From positions 1-32,848 of the forward strand of contig UQKU01000028.1 of NCBI GenBank assembly GCA_900541675.1: DNA of 32,848 nucleotides. Reading direction: 5' to 3'. The translations under genes and the position numbers were made by a program. Source of the DNA: an uncultured Collinsella sp. (GTDB lineage: Bacteria; Actinomycetota; Coriobacteriia; Coriobacteriales; Coriobacteriaceae). Below the pieces are notes generated by a model. The model was not told the DNA's origin and made no database searches. It was given only the letters and a program-made list of their open reading frames with translations. Positions 9,269-16,014 of this stretch are shown here, one piece after another (within the stretch, counting starts at the first letter, position 1; the number at the start of each line of letters is the position of its first letter).

Positions 9269-10321
9269 GTGAAAACGGGTATTTCGATTTATCTTTCCAA
9301 CCCTCTGCAGGATATTGAGCGGACGATTGAACACGGTGCCGCGGCGGGTGCGCGCTATGCGTTCACCTCGCTGCATATTCCCGAGGATGGGGGAGCGGCG
9401 TATACCGATAAGGTCCGTCATGTGCTGTCGCTGCTTTCCGCCCGCGGCATTGCGCTCATTGCCGATGTGGGGCCGCGCACGTGCGATTTGCTCGGGCTTG
9501 AGCGCATCGAGGACCTGCGCGATCTGGGGTTGGAATACCTTCGTTTGGACTATGGCTTTAGCGCCCGGCGGGTCGCGGAGCTGTCCGGTGTATTTCGCAT
9601 TGTGGTCAATGCATCGACGGTGAGTTCTGATGAAATCGCATCGTGGCGTGAGGCCGGTGCCGATGTGACTCGTTTTGCCGCCTGCCACAATTTTTACCCC
9701 AAGCCTTATACCGGTTTAGCTCTGGAGGACATTGCTCGGGTGAATCTTCGTCTTGCGGCGCTTGGATTCGAAATCATGGCTTTTGTGCCGGGCGATGCCA
9801 ACGTTCGCGGGCCGGTATTCGAGGGACTGCCGACGGTCGAGACGCAGCGCGGTCGCGCGTCAAAGGTTGCCCTCAATATGCTTGAGCTTGCACATGGCGC
9901 CGATTGCGACATTGTGTTGGTCGGCGACCCCGATCTTTCCGATGCGGGCTGGGCGCAGTTTGCTCAAGTTTCCGCCGGATACGTGGACCTGCAATGCGAG
10001 CTTGAGCCCGGTTATGCCTATGTGCGCGGGCAGATTCATCACGACCGGCCCGACTCGAGTGTCCTCATCTTTAGGTCTCAGGAGTCACGTACGACGCATA
10101 AGCCGGATTCCGTGCCGACGGATGCCGGAGCCGGCCTGCCGCGAAAGGCGGGGTCGATCGCTGTGAGCAATAGCGGATATGGGCGCTACGAAGGCGAGCT
10201 TGAGATTGCGCGGGTCGATCTTCCCGGTGACGAGCGCATGAACGTTGCGGGCCATATCACGCCCGAGGCAATGGAGCTGCTGCCGTTCATCAAACGCGGA
10301 TTCGGGGTACGGTTCGTTTAG
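9269..10321 (+). CDS. mupG: 6-phospho-N-acetylmuramidase MupG (DUF871 family)
   Basis: Predicted cytoplasmic glycosidase that splits MurNAc-6-phosphate-GlcNAc, the PTS import product, into MurNAc-6-phosphate and GlcNAc; this activity is established for Staphylococcus aureus MupG. The 350-residue protein matches the family length. It begins with the DUF871 TIM-barrel features (MKTGISIYLS, FTSLHIPED, the RLDYGF segment, RFAACHNFYPKPYTGL) and ends with a cyclophilin-like domain (about residues 240-350). The GTG at 9269 has AAAGGAG nine bases upstream. Its presence with murR, murQ and murP reproduces the staphylococcal arrangement and suggests the cluster takes up disaccharide as well as free MurNAc. 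Older databases call this family outer surface protein. Confidence 0.88.
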   Translation: MKTGISIYLSNPLQDIERTIEHGAAAGARYAFTSLHIPEDGGAAYTDKVRHVLSLLSARGIALIADVGPRTCDLLGLERIEDLRDLGLEYLRLDYGFSARRVAELSGVFRIVVNASTVSSDEIASWREAGADVTRFAACHNFYPKPYTGLALEDIARVNLRLAALGFEIMAFVPGDANVRGPVFEGLPTVETQRGRASKVALNMLELAHGADCDIVLVGDPDLSDAGWAQFAQVSAGYVDLQCELEPGYAYVRGQIHHDRPDSSVLIFRSQESRTTHKPDSVPTDAGAGLPRKAGSIAVSNSGYGRYEGELEIARVDLPGDERMNVAGHITPEAMELLPFIKRGFGVRFV

Positions 10322-10413
10322 CGTGTGACCCGTGGGCTACAATTGGCCCATCATACGAAGGCGCCTCGTGTGGCGTGTGCCCGCGTTGGCCGATCTATAT
10401 TCGGAGGATTCCC

Positions 10414-10773
10414 ATGACCGTACTGTTTGTTGAATATCCCAAGTGCTCGACCTGTAAGAAGGCCAAGGCATGGCTGGACGAACACGGGGTAGAGTATATC
10501 GACCGCGATATCGTTTTGGACAATCCCACGGCTGATGAGCTTGCGACCTGGATTGCTCGTTCGGGACTGCCGGTGCGGCGCTTCTTTAATTCGTCGGGCA
10601 TGAAATATCGAGAGCTGGGCCTGAAGGCGCGTCTAGATGCGGGCATGACGGATCGGGAGTGCTACGAGCTGCTGGCGACCGACGGCATGCTGGTCAAGCG
10701 TCCGCTGTTGGTGGGCGACGACTTTGCGATTCCCGGCTTTAGGGAAGCAGCTTGGACCGAGGCGCTGCTGTAG
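10414..10773 (+). CDS. ArsC/Spx/YffB-family thioredoxin-fold protein
   Basis: Small cytoplasmic protein of 119 residues with an N-terminal Cys-x2-Cys redox motif (CSTC, Cys11-Cys14) in the setting EYPKCSTCKKAKAWL, and the conserved MLVKRPLLV stretch near residue 88. Members are annotated as arsenate reductase, Spx-like regulator or YffB. A true arsenate reductase is not supported by any neighbouring ars gene, and a Spx role would need RNA polymerase contacts that cannot be judged here. The ATG at 10414 follows GGAGGA; an earlier GTG at 10375 would only add non-conserved residues. It stands alone, facing the next gene. Confidence 0.85.
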   Translation: MTVLFVEYPKCSTCKKAKAWLDEHGVEYIDRDIVLDNPTADELATWIARSGLPVRRFFNSSGMKYRELGLKARLDAGMTDRECYELLATDGMLVKRPLLVGDDFAIPGFREAAWTEALL

Positions 10774-10845
10774 CGGCTGCGGAAAGTGCGACCCGTTTTG
10801 AGCGCTCGGGGTGGGACGTGTTTTCCATCGGAGGGCTCGCTCGGC

Positions 10846-11256
10846 TCAATCCTTGAGCTGTGCCCATTCGTGCGGACCGTAGACCTTTACGTGCTTGTTG
10901 GGCTTGCCGCTCCAGTACTCCTCGTCCATAAAGGGCAGATATGCCTGAACACCGGGGCAGATAAAGGGAATCCGCTGCTGTTGCAGTCGCTCGCGTTGGC
11001 GCTGCTCCAGGTGCGCCTCGGATATGACAGTCGGCATACCGGACAGCTCGACGAGGCTTGCCTGGATTCGCTTAAGGTCGGGGAGTCCCGCGTGCCATGA
11101 CATCCGCATGATCAAAAAGGATGCACGGCGGTATTTTGCCTGCATCACCGTGATGGCGGGGCGCAGGGTGGGATGGATTTTGTCCCGTTCGGGCCAAAGG
11201 TCAGCAGTGATCTCGAGGCCCAGGGTCTCCCATAGGTAATCAAGCTCTTCGTCCAT
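10846..11256 (-). CDS. Short protein of unknown function, possibly a truncated regulator
   Basis: A 136-residue soluble protein whose start (ATG complementary to 11254-11256) is preceded by GAGGCG on the minus strand. The segment with SLVELSGMPTVISEAHLEQRQRERL and then RIPFICPGVQAYLPFM resembles the N-terminal part of a family of winged-helix regulators in low-GC Gram-positives, in which a DNA-binding domain normally follows. Here the protein ends about 20 residues later with no helix-turn-helix. It may be a truncated family member or an independent short form. This similarity is from memory of the motif pattern and needs a search. It converges on the ArsC-like gene with no clear terminator between them. 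Confidence 0.6.
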   Translation of the reverse strand: MDEELDYLWETLGLEITADLWPERDKIHPTLRPAITVMQAKYRRASFLIMRMSWHAGLPDLKRIQASLVELSGMPTVISEAHLEQRQRERLQQQRIPFICPGVQAYLPFMDEEYWSGKPNKHVKVYGPHEWAQLKD

Positions 11257-11449
11257 GGCGCCTCGATATCTACGTGATCATTGATACTTCGATTGTGTTG
11301 CCTGGTGCTATCGTTTTCGCGGTAGAATCTGCCAACGGTTGACGGCTACCGCTCGCGGCGTTTTGCCCTTCGTGTGCAGCGGTCGACTTCACAGGTCCTT
11401 CACGTGTCGGCCGTATTTGACTGAATTTCAAAAAAGTCAAAATTGGGGC
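11257..11449. other. Intergenic region before the tRNA operon, no gene seen
   Basis: About 190 bp with no supported reading frame. It should hold the promoter of the minus-strand gene at 11256. A forward TTGCCT-19-TAGAAT pair near 11298-11328 is possible but poorly spaced. Nothing else recognisable. Confidence 0.4.
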
Positions 11450-11478
11450 TTGCGTCACGGCCGGACTTCCCGTATATT
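11450..11478 (+). promoter_or_regulatory. Promoter of the tRNA-Gln/tRNA-Glu operon
   Basis: TTGCGT (11450-11455) and TATATT (11473-11478) with exactly 17 bp between them, placing transcription start about 38 nt before the tRNA-Gln. Good housekeeping-type match. Confidence 0.7.
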
Positions 11479-11522
11479 TCTTTCTTGCGCAAAGGCACAG
11501 CCGAGCGCAGCGATGCAGTCAT

Positions 11523-11596
11523 TGGGATGTCGTCTAATGGCAGGACAGCGGATTCTGGTTCCGTCAATGGGGGTTCGACTCCCTCCATCCCAGCCA
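11523..11596 (+). tRNA. tRNA-Gln (anticodon CTG), CCA encoded
   Basis: Complete cloverleaf. Acceptor stem TGGGATG (11523-11529) pairs with CATCCCA (11586-11592), discriminator G, encoded CCA at 11594-11596. Anticodon stem GCGGA/TCCGT with loop TTCTGGT gives anticodon CTG, reading CAG. T-arm contains GGTTCGACTCC. Confidence 0.95.
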
Positions 11597-11613
11597 TTGC
11601 ATTTGCTACATAT

Positions 11614-11690
11614 GGCCCGTTCGTCTAGCGGTTTAGGACGCCGCCCTCTCAAGGCGGAGATCACCAGTTCGAATCTGGTACGGGCTACCA
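11614..11690 (+). tRNA. tRNA-Glu (anticodon CTC), CCA encoded
   Basis: Complete cloverleaf 17 bp after tRNA-Gln. Acceptor GGCCCGT (11614-11620) pairs with ACGGGCT (11680-11686, one G-T pair), encoded CCA at 11688-11690. Anticodon stem CCGCC/GGCGG with loop CTCTCAA gives anticodon CTC, reading GAG. T-arm AGTTCGAATCT. Shares promoter and terminator with tRNA-Gln. Confidence 0.95.
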
Positions 11691-11700
11691 AAATTGAACG

Positions 11701-11728
11701 CCCGGGCCTCGTAAGAGACCCGGGTTTT
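11701..11728 (+). terminator. Terminator of the tRNA operon
   Basis: Stem CCCGGGCCTC (11701-11710) with GAGACCCGGG (11715-11724), GTAA tetraloop, one internal mismatch, then TTTT, ten bases after the encoded CCA of tRNA-Glu. Confidence 0.85.
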
Positions 11729-11787
11729 GTGTATTGACCGATATTTAAGGCGCGCGTTGAGTCTGCCGCCCGGACCGAGGAGTTGTC

Positions 11788-12705
11788 ATGGACCTGCCTA
11801 TCAGCTTGGAAGACATCACGTATGCCGAGAACTATCTGGCGCAGGGCGACCTGGCTACGGCGACGCCGCTGCTTGAGCGTCTGGTGGAGCTCGCCGAGGA
11901 GTATATCGACGCTGAGTGCAAGACGGAGGAGAAGCGCCAGTACTTTAGCTTCGACAGCAAGTTTGAGCGCCTGGCCTATCGCCGCGTGGAGAAGGATCCG
12001 CGCGAGCTGGTGCAGGTCGAGGTTCCCTTTGACCGCCTGTACTCCGACATGGCGTTTGCCTACATTCGCCAGCAGGATTATGTGAGTGCTCGGAATGCCC
12101 TGATGCAGGCCGTGCGTTGGGATCCCATGAACTGCAACTATCGCTTGGACTTGGCCGAGCTGTTCCGCGCGCTCGAGGACAAGCAGGAGTGGGCATCGCT
12201 CTCGTTCTCGGTGCTGGAGCGCGCGAGCGACGGTAAGTGCGCCGCACGCGCCTACACCAATTTGGGTCAGTACTTCTTGGAGCCCGAGACCGAGAACATT
12301 TCGGCTGCCGTGGGCTGCGCGCGTCTGGCGCTGCGCCTGGCGCCCAATGATGCGCATACGACGCGCCTGCTCAACAAGATCCATACCACCTATCCGGATG
12401 TCGCGGACGAGAGTGACGACCATGTGATGGGTGAGCTCGCCCTGCAGGGCGTGCCGACCTCGCCTTCGGCCGAGATCGCCATCTGCCTGATCATGTGCGC
12501 GACCGATGCTGCAAGCGACGGCGACAAGCAGGAGGCTACGCGTCTGACGGTCCGTGCCCGCGACCTGGTGGGCGAGGAGGCATGCGCGGCGATTATCAAG
12601 CTGGTGCGCGAGAGCGATGCCGAGCTTAATGCCGAGCGCAGGGCAAAGCGCGAGGCTGCGGGCTCAAACGCCGATGGCGCCAAGGAGGCCGGCGATGCCC
12701 AGTAA
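11788..12705 (+). CDS. TPR-like helical-repeat protein of unknown function
   Basis: Soluble, acidic 305-residue protein made mainly of alpha-helical repeats. Segments such as AENYLAQGDLATATPLLERLVELA, LYSDMAFAYIRQQDYVSARNALMQAVRWDP and RAYTNLGQYFL...AVGCARLALRLAPNDA have the spacing and small/large residue pattern of tetratricopeptide repeats, which usually mediate protein contacts. The C-terminal 30 residues are charged and Ala-rich and probably disordered. The ATG at 11788 follows GAGGAG. Its last 11 bp overlap the start of smpB, whose ribosome site lies within this gene, so the two are probably translated together. No specific function can be read from the sequence. Confidence 0.85.
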   Translation: MDLPISLEDITYAENYLAQGDLATATPLLERLVELAEEYIDAECKTEEKRQYFSFDSKFERLAYRRVEKDPRELVQVEVPFDRLYSDMAFAYIRQQDYVSARNALMQAVRWDPMNCNYRLDLAELFRALEDKQEWASLSFSVLERASDGKCAARAYTNLGQYFLEPETENISAAVGCARLALRLAPNDAHTTRLLNKIHTTYPDVADESDDHVMGELALQGVPTSPSAEIAICLIMCATDAASDGDKQEATRLTVRARDLVGEEACAAIIKLVRESDAELNAERRAKREAAGSNADGAKEAGDAQ

Positions 12706-13165
12706 GCGCGAGCGCAAGCTCATTTCCAAGAATCGCTCGGCACATCACGAGTACTTTATCGATGAGACGTTTGAGTGCGGTATTGAGCTGAGCGGCACCG
12801 AGGTCAAGTCGATTCGCGAGCGCGCCTGCCAGATTACCGATACCTTTGCATTGATTCGTGGCGGTGAGTGCTGGCTCGTCGGCCTGCATATCCACCCTTA
12901 TAGCCATGGTGGCGTGTGGAATCGCGATCCCGACCGTCGGCGCCGTCTGCTGCTGCACCGCAAGGAGATCGACTTTCTTGACGGCAAACTTCGCAACCGT
13001 GGTTATGCGCTGGTTCCGTTGGAGCTCTACTTTAATACCGACGGTCGCGTAAAACTGCTGCTGGGCCTAGGCCGCGGCAAGAAGCTTTACGACAAGCGCG
13101 AGGATATGGCCAAGCGCGATGTCCAGCGCGAGATCGACCGCGCCCTCAAGGAGCGCAATCGCTAG
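12695..13165 (+). CDS. smpB: SsrA-binding protein SmpB
   Basis: RNA-binding partner of tmRNA in trans-translation, which rescues stalled ribosomes. The 156-residue protein has the family N-terminus (KRERKLISKNRSAHHEYFIDETFECGIELSGTEVKSIRE), the central GLHIHPY and RRRLLLHRKEI segments, and the basic C-terminal tail GRGKKLYDKREDMAKRD that inserts in the mRNA channel. The ATG at 12695 is chosen because it gives this standard start and has AAGGAGG upstream; longer in-frame versions run through the TPR-like gene. The ssrA RNA gene itself was not found next to it. Confidence 0.96.
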   Translation: MPSKRERKLISKNRSAHHEYFIDETFECGIELSGTEVKSIRERACQITDTFALIRGGECWLVGLHIHPYSHGGVWNRDPDRRRRLLLHRKEIDFLDGKLRNRGYALVPLELYFNTDGRVKLLLGLGRGKKLYDKREDMAKRDVQREIDRALKERNR

Positions 13166-13177
13166 GCGTTCTGTATA

Positions 13178-13244
13178 AGTTGCGGTGGAATACGGACTGT
13201 TTTGCCTGTTTGAGGGGCTATTCAGTCCTTATTTCACCGCAACT
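13178..13244. repeat. Long imperfect hairpin after smpB
   Basis: Arms of 22 nt (13178-13199 and 13223-13244) pair at 20 of 22 positions around a 23-nt loop; the left arm starts AGTTGCGGTGGAAT and the right ends TTTCACCGCAACT. No T run follows, so it is not a classical terminator. It may stabilise the smpB mRNA end or be a degenerate mobile palindrome. Confidence 0.6.
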
Positions 13245-13271
13245 GCGGGCGTCTCATCTTGCTTATACTGT

Positions 13272-13291
13272 TTTGACACATATGTCTCAAA
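13272..13291. promoter_or_regulatory. 20-bp near-perfect palindrome, candidate operator
   Basis: TTTGACACATATGTCTCAAA is symmetric except for one base pair. It contains a TTGACA hexamer and lies 3 bp downstream of a TATACT hexamer. This is the kind of site a dimeric regulator binds, possibly for the flavin reductase-like gene at 13374, but a terminator lies in between. Confidence 0.45.
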
Positions 13292-13322
13292 GGTGGTGTC
13301 CGTTGTGGGCGCCGCCTTTTTT
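13292..13322 (+). terminator. Terminator-like hairpin upstream of the flavin reductase-like gene
   Basis: GGTGGTG (13292-13298) pairs with CGCCGCC (13310-13316) through two G-T wobbles, followed by six T residues. It abuts the palindrome at 13272-13291. It could end smpB transcripts or act as an attenuator. Confidence 0.6.
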
Positions 13323-13373
13323 GTGGGTACATACATCCATGAGGTTCCAACCCGGGTTAGGGGAGTGATTGTT

Positions 13374-13877
13374 ATGGACAAAACTGCGTTCTTTACCATG
13401 CCGAGCGGCCTGTACGTGGTGAGCTCCGCGGCAGACGGGCTGCGTGCCGGCTGCGTCATCAACACAGCGGTGCAGGTGACGTCCATGCCGCCGCGCATTT
13501 CGGTTGCAGTGAACAAGGACAACGTCACCTCGGGCGTCATCGCTTCGGCCAAAGCGTTCGCGCTGACCGTGATCGATCAGACCGCCGATATGCTCTACAT
13601 CGGTAACTTTGGGTTCCGCACCAGCAGCGATTATGACAAGTTTGCCAAATACGAGACCCGCGAGACGGCTCTGGGCATGCCCTATGTGCCCGAGCACGCG
13701 GCGGCCCTGTTTAGCTGCCATTTGATCGACACTGTGGATGTTGGCACGCATCTGCTGTTTATCGGCGAGGTCGAGGATGCCGAGCGCTTGAGTGACGAGA
13801 CGCCGCTCACCTACGATTACTACCATAAGGTCCTGAAGGGCAAGACGCCTCCGAAGGCGTCCTCGTATCAAGGCTAG
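13374..13877 (+). CDS. Flavin reductase-like (FMN-binding split-barrel) domain protein
   Basis: Probable FMN-binding redox protein, 167 residues, of the flavin reductase-like/flavoredoxin group. Features: the start TAFFTMPSGLYVVSSAADGLRAGCVINTAVQVTSMPPRISVAVNK, in which the N-terminal strands and VQVTSMPP turn form the flavin-binding region, followed by TSGVIASAKAFALTVIDQ and a C-terminal HLLFIGEVEDAERL strand. The ATG at 13374 has AGGGGAG eight bases upstream; the long in-frame extension to 13185 runs through the hairpins and terminator and is rejected. A rubredoxin gene follows 89 bp later with its own promoter. In anaerobes such pairs often pass electrons from NAD(P)H to oxygen- or peroxide-reducing proteins; that link is inferred. 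Confidence 0.85.
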   Translation: MDKTAFFTMPSGLYVVSSAADGLRAGCVINTAVQVTSMPPRISVAVNKDNVTSGVIASAKAFALTVIDQTADMLYIGNFGFRTSSDYDKFAKYETRETALGMPYVPEHAAALFSCHLIDTVDVGTHLLFIGEVEDAERLSDETPLTYDYYHKVLKGKTPPKASSYQG

Positions 13878-13894
13878 AAATGTTTTAAAAATAC

Positions 13895-13922
13895 TTGCAT
13901 TATATTATTGAGAATCTATACT
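13895..13922 (+). promoter_or_regulatory. Promoter of the rubredoxin gene
   Basis: TTGCAT (13895-13900) and TATACT (13917-13922) with a 16-bp spacer in an unusually AT-rich stretch, 45 bp before the start codon. Confidence 0.65.
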
Positions 13923-13966
13923 GATAAATGAAGTACATCACCAGTCGCGTTCGAGAGGAGAACATC

Positions 13967-14110
13967 ATGGCTGAGGAGAAGAAGACGTATAAGTTCGTGT
14001 GCGTCGTTTGCGGTTACGAGGTTGAGGTCGATACGCCCGAGCTGCCCGAGGATTATGTGTGCCCGGTGTGCGGCGTCGGTCCCGATCAGTTTGAGCTCGT
14101 CGAGGAGTAG
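13967..14110 (+). CDS. Rubredoxin-like iron protein
   Basis: Small electron carrier, 47 residues, with one mononuclear iron site made by two Cys-x2-Cys knuckles, CVVCGYEVEV and CPVCGVGPDQFELV. It is shorter than classical rubredoxins (about 52-54) because the loop between the knuckles is reduced, resembling the rubredoxin-like domains of rubrerythrins and high-molecular-weight rubredoxins. The ATG at 13967 is preferred over 13928 because AGGAG lies six bases upstream and the longer form adds an atypical tail. It has its own promoter and terminator, so it is probably expressed alone, next to a likely flavin-reductase partner. Confidence 0.93.
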   Translation: MAEEKKTYKFVCVVCGYEVEVDTPELPEDYVCPVCGVGPDQFELVEE

Positions 14111-14149
14111 CTCGCAGACACACGGCGAAAGCCGAACATAGCTCTGTCC

Positions 14150-14185
14150 AAGGGCCTCGGTCGAATTCTCGGCCGGGGCCCTTTT
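14150..14185 (+). terminator. Rho-independent terminator after rubredoxin
   Basis: Fourteen-base stem (14150-14163 with 14170-14183, two G-T wobbles) starting AAGGGCC, six-base loop, ending in TTTT. Confidence 0.85.
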
Positions 14186-14252
14186 CCTCCGCCCCCAAGG
14201 GATCACGGTTGCTGTTGGCCGATCCTGTCTGTTGTGAGTCCGGCCGACCTTT

Positions 14253-14391
14253 TGTCTTAACCTGCCACATCTAACGGCTCAAAACGGGTCTACGTGTTAC
14301 AGATTGAGACAAACGGAGCTGTCCCTCGGAATGATCTCGATCTGTAACATCTAGACATCAAAAGCGGGTCTAGATGTTATAGATCGAGACG
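14253..14391. repeat. Palindromic 59-bp elements A and B (80-bp period)
   Basis: Two elements at 14253-14311 and 14333-14391, separated by 21 bp, between the convergent rubredoxin and mntH genes. Element B has nearly intact arms, TCTCGATCTGTAACATCTAG against the matching right arm, with pairing continuing into the centre. Element A has an eroded left arm (TCTTAACCTGCCACATCTA) but an intact right arm. Both have the centre motif AAAA-CGGGTCTA on the plus strand. The spacer holds AACGGAGCTGTCCCT, found inverted at 26310-26324. Confidence 0.85.
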
Positions 14392-14417
14392 TTTGCCTGG
14401 GTAGGTGCCCCGTCCCA

Positions 14418-15674
14418 TTACATCCCCGTTAGCAACACGACATCGAGAATCGTCACGATGGCACCGATCCCTACGAGCAGCGCGTTGAGTGGGCGCGAGT
14501 TGGCGTATTTGCCCATGACGCGGGGTGAACTGGTGAGCCGTATGAGCACAAAGACCGTAATCGGCAGTTGAAGCGACAGCAGTGCCTGACTCCAGATGAG
14601 ACCTTCAAAAGGATTTGGGACGACCGGGCATGCCGTCACTGCGCCGACGAAACAGGACGCCACCCCGATCGAGGAATGTCGGTCGTGGATGTCGTATTCC
14701 TCGTCGAACATGCCCGCGGTGATGGTGCCCGCCGCCATGCCCGCCGTCACACTACTCGAGAGGCCCGCAAACAGCAGCGCTACCGCAAAGATGGTCGAGC
14801 TCGCCGGGCCCAAGATGGGGGAGAGCGTGGCCGCTGCGACGGCGAGGTCGTCTACGACCATGCCGTGCGCAAAGAAGGTCGTTGCGGCAAGGATGACCAT
14901 GGCCGAGTTGATTGCCCAGCCCACGCCCATCGAAAAGATCGTGTCGAAGAGCTCGTAGCGCAGACGTTCTTCGATAACCTGCTCGCCTTGGCCTTCGAAG
15001 TGCATGGATTGGATGACCTCGGAGTGCAGGAAGAGATTGTGTGGCATAACGACCGCACCCAGGACACTCACGATGATCGCGGCAGAGCCAGTGGGCATAC
15101 TGGGCGTGATCCAGCTTGCGGTTGCTTGCGGCCAGTCGACTTTGACCAGCGCGAGCTCTGCTAAAAACGAGAGTCCTACCACACCCACGAAGGCGATGAT
15201 CCAGCGTTCGGCGCGCTTGTAGGAGCTCGTCATGAGCATCGCCATCGATACTGCCGCCACGATGACGCAACCCGCGCGCACGGGCAGCCCAAAGAGCATT
15301 TGAAGGGCAATCGCGCCACCCAGGACTTCGGCCATGGCGGTGGCGACAGTCGCGAGATAGGCACTGGCGAGTACCGTGCGTCCAACGAAGCGGGGGAGGT
15401 AACGTGTCGTGGCCTCGGCAAGGCAGGTGCCCGTGGCGATACCCAGGTGCGCCGCGTTGTGCTGCAGCACAATGAGCATAATCGTGGACAGCGTGACGAT
15501 CCACAGCAGCGCGTAGCCAAACTGCGAGCCCGCGGCCATATTGGAGGCCCAGTTGCCCGGGTCGATAAAGCCGACGGTCACGAGCAGCCCGGGGCCGATA
15601 TGCCGCGCGATGTCTAGACCTCCGTGACCGCCGGTGCGTCGGGAGCCAAAGTGTTGTTTGAGATGGTTGAGCAT
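14418..15674 (-). CDS. mntH: Nramp-family divalent metal ion transporter (MntH-like)
   Basis: Proton-coupled Mn2+/Fe2+ importer in the cytoplasmic membrane, 418 residues and about 11 membrane helices. Helix 1 carries the metal-binding motif DPGN (Asp39-Asn42) in VTVGFIDPGNWASNMAAGS, and helix 6 carries the second hallmark MPHNLFLHS. Both support a true Nramp metal transporter rather than a divergent homologue. The ATG complementary to 15672-15674 is chosen because AGGAG precedes it by about six bases; twelve extra residues from an upstream start have no ribosome site. A promoter with an embedded palindrome lies just upstream (15711-15739), suggesting metal-responsive control. It is transcribed divergently from gltB. 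Confidence 0.93.
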   Translation of the reverse strand: MLNHLKQHFGSRRTGGHGGLDIARHIGPGLLVTVGFIDPGNWASNMAAGSQFGYALLWIVTLSTIMLIVLQHNAAHLGIATGTCLAEATTRYLPRFVGRTVLASAYLATVATAMAEVLGGAIALQMLFGLPVRAGCVIVAAVSMAMLMTSSYKRAERWIIAFVGVVGLSFLAELALVKVDWPQATASWITPSMPTGSAAIIVSVLGAVVMPHNLFLHSEVIQSMHFEGQGEQVIEERLRYELFDTIFSMGVGWAINSAMVILAATTFFAHGMVVDDLAVAAATLSPILGPASSTIFAVALLFAGLSSSVTAGMAAGTITAGMFDEEYDIHDRHSSIGVASCFVGAVTACPVVPNPFEGLIWSQALLSLQLPITVFVLIRLTSSPRVMGKYANSRPLNALLVGIGAIVTILDVVLLTGM

Positions 15675-15710
15675 GGTGCGCTCCTGTGTGCCGTTTGCTT
15701 GACGCCGCAA

Positions 15711-15739
15711 AGGATACCCGTTTTAAGCTTAAAAGTTAA
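15711..15739 (-). promoter_or_regulatory. mntH promoter with embedded 14-bp palindrome
   Basis: Reading the minus strand: TTAACT (15734-15739) and TATCCT (15711-15716) with a 17-bp spacer. The perfect palindrome TTTTAAGCTTAAAA (15721-15734) lies within the spacer and touches the -35, an ideal place for a repressor. A looser GTTA-n8-TAAC repeat lies just upstream. A DtxR/MntR-type regulator is plausible, not shown. Confidence 0.55.
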
Positions 15740-15795
15740 CCAAGACTAACAAAATTGTTGTATTTGAATGGGATGGTGAAAGGGGGCTGCCGAAA

Positions 15796-16014
15796 TGTCT
15801 CGATCTGTAACAACTAGGGATGGAAATTGGGCCTAGGTGTTACAGATCGAGACAGGAAGAAATGGTCCTATGGAAAATCTCGATCTGTAACAGTTAGCTG
15901 CAAAAACCGGCCCTTCATGTTACAGATTGAGACATTTGGAACCGTCTCTCGAAAACATCTCAATCTGTAACAGTTAGTCGTCGAAATTGGGTCTTACTGT
16001 TACAGATTGAGATG
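15796..16014. repeat. Triple array of 59-bp palindromic elements C, D and E
   Basis: Elements at 15796-15854, 15876-15934 and 15956-16014, each separated by exactly 21 bp (80-bp period), in the divergent interval between mntH and gltB. Element E has perfect 22-bp arms (15953-15974 with 15996-16017). E carries CTCAATCTG on the left and CAGATTGAG on the right, a matched change relative to the CGA/TCG of C; its outer CAT/ATG pair is matched as well. All three share the same orientation. Confidence 0.88.

Noticed and set aside
10322..10413. Terminator after mupG
   Set aside because: Only a weak TGGGC/GCCCA repeat around CAATTG with no T run; not enough to call.
10414..10773. Naming the CSTC protein an arsenate reductase
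   Set aside because: The family also includes Spx and YffB proteins, and there are no arsenic-resistance genes nearby.
13166..13373. tmRNA (ssrA) next to smpB
   Set aside because: No tRNA-Ala-like ends with encoded CCA and no tag-peptide frame; the interval is too short and is explained by hairpins.
15796..16014. CRISPR array for the regularly spaced repeats
   Set aside because: At most three units per cluster, spacers of only 21 bp that resemble each other, repeat centres that vary, and no cas genes.
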